8,962 nucleotides of DNA from Candidatus Latescibacterota bacterium (lineage in GTDB: Bacteria > Latescibacterota > 4484-107 > B68-G9). Positions 1 to 5,849 of the stretch are shown here, in pieces (positions within the stretch are counted from its first letter, which is position 1; every line of letters starts with the position of its first letter). The position numbers were made by a program, and so were the translations under genes. Location: assembly GCA_012961755.1 (NCBI GenBank), contig DTYS01000002.1, positions 1 to 8,962 of the forward strand, given 5' to 3'. The notes beneath the pieces were generated by a model. That model saw only the letters and a list, made by a program, of their open reading frames with translations, was not told the origin of the DNA and did not search any database.

Positions 1-8
1 AGAAGCCG

Positions 9-542
9 TTGGAGGGTAAGAAGGTCGTGTTCATCTTCGCCCACAGGAACTTCAGGGACGAGGAGCTGCTCGTCCCCAAGAGGATCCTGGAGGAGGAGGG
101 AGCGAGGGTGGTGCTGGCCTCCTCGGCCCTGGACACCGCCGAGGGGATGCTCGGGACCAAGGTGATGCCCGATGTCCTGGTGGACAGCGTAAAGGTGGAC
201 GAATACGACGCTGTGGTGTTCGTGGGAGGGGTGGGAGCTTCGGAATACTGGGATGACCCGAGGGCGCACGCCCTGGTCAGGGAGACCCTTGAAAAGGGTA
301 AGATTTTGTGTGCCATATGCATATCTCCTGTAACCCTCGCAAACGCCGGGGCCCTGAAGGGGAGGAAGGCCACCTCCTGGCCATCGGTGGCCGGGAGGCT
401 GAGGGCCAAGGGGGCGATATACACGGGGGTCCACGTTCAGAGGGACGGAAAGGTCGTGACGGCCGATGGACCTCGCTCTGCCGAGGCCTTCGCGAGGGAG
501 ATAGCTGAGGCTTTAGGAAGGCTCGGGAAGGAGGAAAGGTGA
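9..542 (+). CDS. DJ-1/PfpI family protein (class I glutamine amidotransferase-like), 5' end uncertain
   Basis: About 177 residues covering essentially a whole DJ-1/PfpI alpha/beta domain. The nucleophile elbow is at residues 101-107 (CAICISP), with Cys104 as the reactive cysteine. The acidic residue that hydrogen-bonds it in DJ-1 is probably Glu19 in FRDEELLVP. Cys is followed by Ile-Ser-Pro rather than the His-Gly of PfpI-type proteases, so it is nearer the DJ-1/YajL style than the protease-like style. Family members act variously as chaperones, glyoxalase/deglycase-like enzymes or oxidative-stress sensors in the cytoplasm; the substrate here cannot be told. The only visible start is TTG at 9, without a Shine-Dalgarno in the 8 bases before it. 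The frame stays open to the window edge, and relatives often begin M..L.GKKV, so TTG may be an internal Leu and the true start may lie off the window. The stop overlaps the next gene by 4 nt. Confidence 0.85.
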   Translation: MEGKKVVFIFAHRNFRDEELLVPKRILEEEGARVVLASSALDTAEGMLGTKVMPDVLVDSVKVDEYDAVVFVGGVGASEYWDDPRAHALVRETLEKGKILCAICISPVTLANAGALKGRKATSWPSVAGRLRAKGAIYTGVHVQRDGKVVTADGPRSAEAFAREIAEALGRLGKEER

Positions 543-1645
543 AGGTCCCCCTCATAGACCTGGTACGCCAGTATAACGTCCTGCGAAACGAGATAGATGA
601 GGCCATAAGGAGGGTGGTAGGGAGCGGGAGGTTCATAGGGGGACCTGAGGTGGAGTCGCTGGAGGAGGAGGTCGCAGAGTACTTGGGGGTGAAGTATGCC
701 GTAGGTGTGGCCTCCGGGACTGACGCTCTCTGGCTCTCCCTCATGGCCTTGGGGGTAGGACCCGGGGACGAGGTCATTACAACCCCGTTCACTTTCGTGG
801 CCACGGCTGAGGTCGTGGCACTCTTAGGTGCGAGGCCGGTCTTCGTGGACGTAGACCCGAGGACGTACTGCATAGACCCGGGGAAGGTAGAGGAGGCGGT
901 GACCCCCCGCACCAAGGCGATAATCCCGGTCCACCTCTTCGGCCAGCCCGTCGACTGGGACCCGATAGAAGAGATAGCCGAAAGACATGGTCTCTTCCTC
1001 GTGGAGGACGGGGCACAGGCCATAGGGGCGGAGTATAAAGGTAGAAGGATTTGCTCCTTGGGGGACCTTGGATGCCTCAGCTTCTTCCCGACCAAGAATT
1101 TAGGTGCTTACGGGGACGGAGGGATGGTGACCACGGACGATCCGGAGCTGGCCGAGAAGCTGAGGGTCCTCAGAACCCACGGTGCGAAGGAGAAGTACGT
1201 GCACAGGCTCGTGGGGACGAACAGTCGGCTCGACGCCCTCCAGGCGGCTGTGCTCAGGACCAAGCTCCCCCACATAGACGGATGGAACGAAAGGAGGAGG
1301 GAGATAGCTGCTACGTACGACGAAACCTTGAAGGACCTGGACTCCGTAACCACTCCCTACGTCATGCCCGGATGTACGCACGTATATCACCAGTACACCG
1401 TCTTAGTGAGGGACAGGGACGAAGTGAGGGGGAAGCTTGCCGGGGCCGGTGTCGCGACAGCCGTGCACTATCCGATTCCCCTTCACCTCCAGGAGGCCTT
1501 CAGGTACTTGGGCTACAAGGAGGGGGACTTCCCCGTGGCGGAGAGGATCTCCAAGGAGGTGCTTTCCCTTCCGATCTTTCCCGAGCTTTCGGACGAGGAA
1601 GTCCGTTATGTGGCCGAAAGACTCGTAGAAGCCTTGGGAGCTTGA
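539..1645 (+). CDS. DegT/DnrJ/EryC1/StrS-family PLP-dependent sugar aminotransferase
   Basis: The 368 residues match the usual length of this fold-type I aminotransferase family, which transfers an amino group, usually from glutamate, to a nucleotide-linked keto-sugar. Visible landmarks are the PLP-phosphate loop GVASGTDAL (56-64), the substrate-side ITTPFTFVATA (80-90), VEDGAQAIGA (155-164) with Asp157 contacting the PLP ring nitrogen, and SFFPTKNLGAYGDGG (181-195), whose Lys186 is the Schiff-base lysine. The start is GTG at 539, with GGAGG at 530-534 four nt upstream. It overlaps the preceding TGA as GTGA, suggesting translational coupling. serS follows after one base. Sugar-nucleotide aminotransferases feed surface polysaccharide, O-antigen or glycoprotein glycan synthesis, but no glycosyltransferase or nucleotidyltransferase is in the window, so the sugar is unknown. 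The family assignment is very secure; the exact substrate is not. Confidence 0.95.
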   Translation: MKVPLIDLVRQYNVLRNEIDEAIRRVVGSGRFIGGPEVESLEEEVAEYLGVKYAVGVASGTDALWLSLMALGVGPGDEVITTPFTFVATAEVVALLGARPVFVDVDPRTYCIDPGKVEEAVTPRTKAIIPVHLFGQPVDWDPIEEIAERHGLFLVEDGAQAIGAEYKGRRICSLGDLGCLSFFPTKNLGAYGDGGMVTTDDPELAEKLRVLRTHGAKEKYVHRLVGTNSRLDALQAAVLRTKLPHIDGWNERRREIAATYDETLKDLDSVTTPYVMPGCTHVYHQYTVLVRDRDEVRGKLAGAGVATAVHYPIPLHLQEAFRYLGYKEGDFPVAERISKEVLSLPIFPELSDEEVRYVAERLVEALGA

Positions 1646-1646
1646 C

Positions 1647-2918
1647 ATGTTGGAAATCCGCTTCATAAGGGAGAACCCGGAGCTCGTCAGGAGGGCCATC
1701 AGGAACAAGGGTGAAGACGTCGACCTCGACAGGCTACTGGAGCTGGACCTCAGGAGGAGGGAGCTCATAAGGGAGGGCGACGAACTGAAACGCCGCAGGA
1801 ACGAAGTGTCCAAAGAGATAGGAAGGCTGAAGAAGGCCGGGGGGGACCCCTCCGGCCTCATAGAGGAGATGGGAGGGGTGGCGAGGAGGGTGAAGGAGAT
1901 AGACCAGGAGCTCAGGGAGGTCCAGGACGAGCTCGAGGAGCTGCTCCTCAGGGTCCCGAACGTACCTGACCCCGATGTGCCGGTCGGGGAAGGGGAGGAG
2001 GACAACGTTGAGGTGAGGAGGTGGGGGGAGGTCCCGGAGCCTGACTTCCGGCCCCTGCCGCACTGGGAGCTCGGAGACAGGCTCGGGATACTCGACCTTG
2101 GGAGGGGGAGCAAACTCGCAGGTTCGGGGTTCCAGCTGTTCAAGGGCGCCGGTGCCCTCCTCCAGAGGGCCCTGATATCCTTCATGCTGGACCTCCACAC
2201 TAAGAAGCATGGGTACCAAGAGGTCTGGCCTCCCGCCCTCGCGACGAGGCCATGTATGACCGGGACAGGCCAGCTCCCGAAGCTCGAGGAGGATATGTAC
2301 ATCTGTGAGAAGGACGACCTCTTCCTGATACCCACCGCCGAGGTCCCCCTTACGAACCTACACAGGGAGGAGATACTCCCCGGCGACGTACTGCCCCTCT
2401 ACTACACCGCCTACACCCCCTGCTTCAGGAGGGAAGCGGGTTCCTACGGAAGGGAGACCAGGGGGATAGTCAGGGTTCACCAGTTCGATAAGGTGGAACT
2501 TGTGAAGTTCGTCAAGCCCGAGGATTCCGAGGAGGAACTGGAGAAGCTCGTGAGGGAGGCCGAGGAGGTGCTGCAGCTCCTCGGCCTCCCGTACAGGGTG
2601 ATGTTGCTCTGCACCGGGGACCTGAGCTTCGCGGCGGCCAAGTGCTACGACATAGAGGTGTGGGCCATGGGAATGGGGAGGTACCTCGAGGTCTCGTCCT
2701 GCAGCAATTTCAGGGACTTCCAGGCCAGGAGGGCCGGGATAAGGTTCAGGAGGTCGCCCGACTCCAAGGCGGAGTACGTCCACACCCTCAACGGCTCGGG
2801 GCTCGCCCTCCCGAGGACGGTCGCCGCCATAATGGAGAACTACCAGACCCCGGAAGGGTCGATAATCGTCCCGGAGGTCCTGCGTCCTTATATGGACGGT
2901 ATGGAGGTCATATCCTGA
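1647..2918 (+). CDS. serS: Seryl-tRNA synthetase (bacterial type)
   Basis: A class II aminoacyl-tRNA synthetase of 423 residues, the normal bacterial length. It charges tRNA-Ser with serine, and tRNA-Sec if present, via seryl-adenylate. The N-terminal tRNA-binding domain is a charged antiparallel coiled coil, roughly residues 27-103, beginning after the typical MLEIRFIRENPELV. The catalytic core shows IPTAEVPLTN (228-237) with the TxE serine-binding loop (Thr230, Glu232). Motif 2 is TPCFRREAGSYGRETRG (257-273), with the ATP-binding Arg261. SSCSNFRDFQARR (350-362) follows, then motif 3 LNGSGLALPRTVAAIMEN (381-398) with Arg390. ATG at 1647 has a modest GGGAG six nt upstream and lies one base after the aminotransferase stop. 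The next gene's Shine-Dalgarno overlaps the serS stop. It is complete and its active site looks intact. Confidence 0.98.
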   Translation: MLEIRFIRENPELVRRAIRNKGEDVDLDRLLELDLRRRELIREGDELKRRRNEVSKEIGRLKKAGGDPSGLIEEMGGVARRVKEIDQELREVQDELEELLLRVPNVPDPDVPVGEGEEDNVEVRRWGEVPEPDFRPLPHWELGDRLGILDLGRGSKLAGSGFQLFKGAGALLQRALISFMLDLHTKKHGYQEVWPPALATRPCMTGTGQLPKLEEDMYICEKDDLFLIPTAEVPLTNLHREEILPGDVLPLYYTAYTPCFRREAGSYGRETRGIVRVHQFDKVELVKFVKPEDSEEELEKLVREAEEVLQLLGLPYRVMLLCTGDLSFAAAKCYDIEVWAMGMGRYLEVSSCSNFRDFQARRAGIRFRRSPDSKAEYVHTLNGSGLALPRTVAAIMENYQTPEGSIIVPEVLRPYMDGMEVIS

Positions 2919-2927
2919 GGAGGGAAG
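2916..2927 (+). promoter_or_regulatory. Shine-Dalgarno overlapping the serS stop, sets the kinase start
   Basis: TGAGGAGGGAAG runs directly into ATG 2928. The serS stop codon TGA donates the first bases of AGGAGGG, giving a 4-nt spacer from GGAGG to ATG. This supports the upstream kinase start over ATG 3006/3015 and suggests re-initiation or coupling with serS translation. Confidence 0.75.
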
Positions 2928-4250
2928 ATGCCGTCCACGAGGTTCACGCCCTTCCTCTGTCCGGGAAGGCCTTCGAGGGTCGTGAGGGAGCTTTTAGATG
3001 GGCTGATGGCGGGGATGGGCCGACGTAGGAAGAGAAGGGTCTACATCTTCGGCCTTAGAAGTTACCTCTTCGCCCTCATGGTGGGGATGGCCTTCGTATA
3101 TCTGATATATACCCAGGGCGTCCTAAGGAGGCTCAGGGAGGAGGCCCGTTCCGTGGCAAGCATGTACGCCCACGTCGTGGCGGCCGCCGCCTCTGGAAGG
3201 GCCCAGGGTTTCGAGATGGACATAATCTTGGAGGAGGTCATCCGTAGGATAACTTTCCCCGTCGTGATAACCGACATCAGGGGGGAGCCCATGGTCTGGA
3301 GGGGGGTTGGAATATCCAGGGACGACACGTCCGAGGCCGCTTTGGAGAAGCTAAGGCAGCTCGTGCGCAAGATGGACAGGAGGAACCCCCCGGTCCCGTT
3401 CTCGATCAGCCCCGGAGGTGGGGTCTTCGGCTACGTCCACTACGGGGATTCAAGCCTCTACCAGCACCTCTCCTGGATGCCCTTCGTGGAGATAGGGGCC
3501 ATACTGCTCCTTATGCTCATAGGACTTTGGGGTCTGAGGACGATAAAGGAGGGGGAGCAGAGGTACATATGGGTCGGTATGGCGAAGGAGACCGCCCACC
3601 AGCTCGGAACCCCCCTCTCCTCCCTCATGGGTTGGAGGGAGCTTTTGGAGGCCGAGGTGAGGGAAGGGGAGCCCGATAGGGAAAGGCTGCTCCAGATCTT
3701 GGAGGAGATGGAAAGGGACATAGGGAGGATGAGGAGGGTGGTCTCAAGGTTCGGGCTCATAGGCTCGAGGCCTGGCCTGAGACCTCAGCCTTTGGTTCCG
3801 ATAGTGAAGGAGACGGCCGCGTACTTCAGGAGGAGGCTTCCCCAGCTCGGGAAGTCCGTGAGGATATTCGAGGACTACGATGGTTCTCCTGAGGTCCTGG
3901 CCAACAGGGAACTTTTGGGGTGGGCATTTGAGAACCTCGTCAAGAACGCCCTCGAGGCGATAAGGGACTCGGGGGGCGTTTATCTGAGGGTGCGGACCGG
4001 GAACGGGGTCGTGAAGGTCCTTGTGGAGGACACGGGCCGAGGTATCCCCCAGAGGGATTGGAGGAAGGTCTTCCTTCCGGGGTACACCACCAAGACCAAG
4101 GGATGGGGGCTCGGCCTAACCTTCGTCAAGAGGATAGTTGAGGAGTACCACAGGGGGAAGGTGTTCATGAGGGAGAGTTCCCCTGGCATGGGCACGACGG
4201 TGGAGGTGGACCTTCCCACGCTGAAGGGTCGAGGCGGATTCAAGAACTGA
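2928..4250 (+). CDS. Membrane sensor histidine kinase, orphan, no HAMP domain
   Basis: A 440-residue two-component sensor kinase. A basic N-terminus (GRRRKRR, 31-37) precedes TM1 at about 44-62. A sensor region of about 120 residues (63-182) contains FPVVITDIRGEPMVWRG (110-126), which resembles a PAS-like sensor. TM2 spans about 184-203. There is no HAMP: the dimerisation helix starts almost at once, with the H-box AKETAHQLGTPLSSLMGW (219-236) and phospho-acceptor His224. The ATPase domain has N-box ENLVKNALEAI (335-345, Asn340), G1 VEDTGRGIP (366-374), GWGLGLTFVKRI (392-403) and GMGTTVEVDLP (420-430). All catalytic boxes look intact. No response regulator lies in the window, so its partner is unknown. 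AGGAGGG at 2918-2924 supports ATG 2928, and Arg codons in the first 30 residues are AGG as in the body. ATG 3006 or 3015 are weaker alternatives. Confidence 0.93.
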   Translation: MPSTRFTPFLCPGRPSRVVRELLDGLMAGMGRRRKRRVYIFGLRSYLFALMVGMAFVYLIYTQGVLRRLREEARSVASMYAHVVAAAASGRAQGFEMDIILEEVIRRITFPVVITDIRGEPMVWRGVGISRDDTSEAALEKLRQLVRKMDRRNPPVPFSISPGGGVFGYVHYGDSSLYQHLSWMPFVEIGAILLLMLIGLWGLRTIKEGEQRYIWVGMAKETAHQLGTPLSSLMGWRELLEAEVREGEPDRERLLQILEEMERDIGRMRRVVSRFGLIGSRPGLRPQPLVPIVKETAAYFRRRLPQLGKSVRIFEDYDGSPEVLANRELLGWAFENLVKNALEAIRDSGGVYLRVRTGNGVVKVLVEDTGRGIPQRDWRKVFLPGYTTKTKGWGLGLTFVKRIVEEYHRGKVFMRESSPGMGTTVEVDLPTLKGRGGFKN

Positions 4251-4259
4251 GGAGGGATG

Positions 4260-4970
4260 ATGAAGGTTAGAAGGGTACTCGCGGTGGGGGCCCATCCCGA
4301 CGACGTAGAGCTCGGGTGTGGCGGGACGCTGGCCCTCTACCGTAGGATGGGGGCAGAGGTGGTCATAGCTTCGGTCTCCTGCGGCGACAAGGGGAGCAGG
4401 GAACTTTCCCGGGAGGAGACCGTAAGGGTGAGGAAGGAGGAGTCCGAGAGGGCAGCCAGGATAATCGGTGCATCATATATCTCTTTGGGCCTCATGGACT
4501 CAGAGATATTTGAGAGTTTGGAGGACAGGGCCAAGGTGATAGAACTCATACGCAAAGTTCGTCCGGACGTCATCATAACGCATTCCCCATCTGACTACCA
4601 CGCGGACCACAGGACGACCTCGGTCATGGTAAGCCACTCCTCGTACATCGCCACCTCGTTCAAGTTCGAAACCCAGAGCCCTCCCCTTTCATGGGTCCCT
4701 CCTGTGTATTACATGGACAACTATTTGGGGGTGAACTTCGTTCCCGAGGAATACGTAGACATAACCGACGTCGTAGACATAAAGAAAGATATGGTCCTCC
4801 AACATAAAAGCCAGTTCCCCCATCTGAAGGAGAGGTCGGGGGAGGACATCTTAGAGGATATGCTTATCCTGGCCCGGTTGCGTGGCAGGCAGAGCGGTGT
4901 CGAGTTCGCGGAAGGGTTCCAGGTCTTCCGCGCCTGGCCGCACGTGAGGACCTACAGGCTCCTGCCTTAA
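4260..4970 (+). CDS. PIG-L/LmbE-family zinc N-deacetylase (BshB1-like)
   Basis: About 236 residues, close to Bacillus BshB/BcZBP length. The family removes N-acetyl groups from GlcNAc-type substrates, as in bacillithiol, mycothiol or GPI precursor synthesis, and from other glycoconjugates. The N-terminal motif GAHPDDVELGCGG gives His12 and Asp15 as zinc ligands and Asp14 as likely general base. PSDYHADHR supplies the second half of the site (His114, His117). EYVDITDVVDIKKDMVLQHKSQF (about 164-186) is the conserved C-terminal substrate-side segment. Two in-frame ATGs stand in tandem at 4257 and 4260. AGGAGGG at 4250-4256 leaves no spacer for the first and the genome's usual 4 nt (from GGAGG) for the second, so 4260 was chosen. 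The Shine-Dalgarno starts at the last base of the kinase stop codon. No bacillithiol partner genes (bshA, bshC) are present, so that role is unproven and another amino-sugar substrate is equally possible. Confidence 0.9.
   Translation: MKVRRVLAVGAHPDDVELGCGGTLALYRRMGAEVVIASVSCGDKGSRELSREETVRVRKEESERAARIIGASYISLGLMDSEIFESLEDRAKVIELIRKVRPDVIITHSPSDYHADHRTTSVMVSHSSYIATSFKFETQSPPLSWVPPVYYMDNYLGVNFVPEEYVDITDVVDIKKDMVLQHKSQFPHLKERSGEDILEDMLILARLRGRQSGVEFAEGFQVFRAWPHVRTYRLLP
4967..4970. other. Shared palindromic TTAA: overlapping stop codons of two convergent genes
   Basis: The deacetylase ends with TAA at 4968-4970 on the plus strand. The sugar epimerase ends with TAA on the minus strand, read from TTA at 4967-4969. 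The 4-bp palindrome TTAA therefore closes both genes, leaving no intergenic space for a conventional terminator between the two convergent operons. Confidence 0.95.
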
Positions 4971-5779
4971 TAAGATGAGATCAACTTATCTATCGCTTCG
5001 GCCGTGTCCTTTAGGGTCTTTTCGGGAAAGTGCCTGTAGGGAGAAAGCTCTGCCGTGAGGTATCCGTCGTAACCTACTTCCTTCAGGGACCTTATGACTT
5101 CAGGCCAGTTCACGTCCCCCTGGAAGAGGTACGTGAACCCTCCCCTCTGGCCGAAGTCCTTCAGATGCACTTTGCAGATTCGTCTCCCCAATATCCTTAT
5201 CCAATGCTGTGGGAAGCCGAAGAGCACCACGTTCCCTACATCGAAGTAGGCCCTCACATAGTCCGACCCCACCTCGTCTATGAACCTCGCCATCTCAAGG
5301 GGGCTCAGGAGGAACTTGTTCCAGACGTTCTCCACGCCGATATACACCCTCTCCCTCTCGGCCTCGGGGGCCAGCTCCCTGAGGGCGCCGAGCGCCCGAC
5401 CGTACGCCACATCGTACGGTGTCTCCTCGTCGACGACCCCCGGGACCACGAGGACGGTATCGGCCCCGAGAAGGCGGGCTGTTCTGAGGGTGAGCCTTAT
5501 GGACTCCTTGCACCTCTCGGCGACCTTGGGGTCAGGGCTCGTTAGGGGGTACTGCCAATGGAGTCCGCCCATGACGCTCGGGACCTCCAAGCCCACCTTC
5601 CTTATCTCGTCTCCGAACCTCCTGACCTCTTCCTCCGAACTCCATGGGCTCAGGGTGAATTCGTCCCTCTCCTCCCTCATCCTTACTTCGACCCCATCGA
5701 ACCCGGCCTCGGCGTAAACTTTGAGGCTTTCGGCCAAGTTCAGGTTCCCCACCTTGGACAGCACCATCCCCCTTTTCAT
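4967..5779 (-). CDS. Xylose-isomerase-like TIM-barrel sugar epimerase/isomerase (AP endonuclease 2 fold)
   Basis: A 270-residue single-domain TIM barrel of the family that includes D-tagatose 3-epimerase, hydroxypyruvate isomerase and L-xylulose-5-phosphate 3-epimerase. These move a keto or hydroxyl group on free or phosphorylated sugars using one divalent metal. The four expected ligands appear in order: Glu150 (IGVENVWNK), Asp180 (AYFDVGNV), His205 (CKVHLKD) and Glu244 (LTAELSPY), close to the spacing in D-tagatose 3-epimerase. The N-terminal KVYAEAGFDGVEVR is typical. Start: two tandem ATGs lie at 5782 and 5779 behind AAGGGGGA; 5779 has the usual 4-nt spacer. A TTG start at 5842 is possible in frame, but that stretch uses CGG/CGT for Arg, unlike the AGG-rich gene, and precedes the conserved fold. 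It lies 70 nt behind the UxaC-like gene, suggesting a shared sugar or sugar-acid pathway. The precise substrate is not determinable. Confidence 0.9.
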   Translation of the reverse strand: MKRGMVLSKVGNLNLAESLKVYAEAGFDGVEVRMREERDEFTLSPWSSEEEVRRFGDEIRKVGLEVPSVMGGLHWQYPLTSPDPKVAERCKESIRLTLRTARLLGADTVLVVPGVVDEETPYDVAYGRALGALRELAPEAERERVYIGVENVWNKFLLSPLEMARFIDEVGSDYVRAYFDVGNVVLFGFPQHWIRILGRRICKVHLKDFGQRGGFTYLFQGDVNWPEVIRSLKEVGYDGYLTAELSPYRHFPEKTLKDTAEAIDKLISSY

Positions 5780-5782
5780 CAT

Positions 5783-5849
5783 TCCCCCTTTCTCGAGGAC
5801 CTGCGCGAAGCTACGTCCAGGGCCACGTAGGCCTGTCCGCAAGCATCCC
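5783..5849 (-). other. Short leader between the UxaC-like and epimerase genes
   Basis: A 67-nt gap, the longest inside the minus-strand operon if the epimerase starts at the tandem ATG. It carries CTACGT/ACGTAG three times (5811-5816, 5825-5830 and, spanning the upstream stop, 5850-5855). ACGTAGG at 5825-5831 and CCTACGT at 5849-5855 form a 7-bp inverted repeat with a 17-nt loop. No U-tract follows, and no clear promoter was seen. It may be a modest mRNA structure between cistrons or chance. Confidence 0.3.

Noticed and set aside
277..1095. A 272-codon open frame on the minus strand opposite the DJ-1 and aminotransferase genes
   Set aside because: Its translation is low-complexity (Ser/Pro/Arg-rich) with no motif. 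It is antisense to two genes with clear family motifs and arises from the high G+C, AGG-rich codon bias.
1403..2335. A 310-codon open frame on the minus strand opposite the aminotransferase end and serS
   Set aside because: Ser-rich repetitive translation with no recognisable domain, explained entirely as the complement of serS coiled-coil codons (GAG/AGG).
5780..5842. N-terminal extension of the epimerase from TTG 5842
   Set aside because: The extension uses CGG/CGT/CGT for Arg, unlike the AGG-dominated gene, precedes the conserved barrel start, and a tandem ATG with a G-rich Shine-Dalgarno lies at its end.
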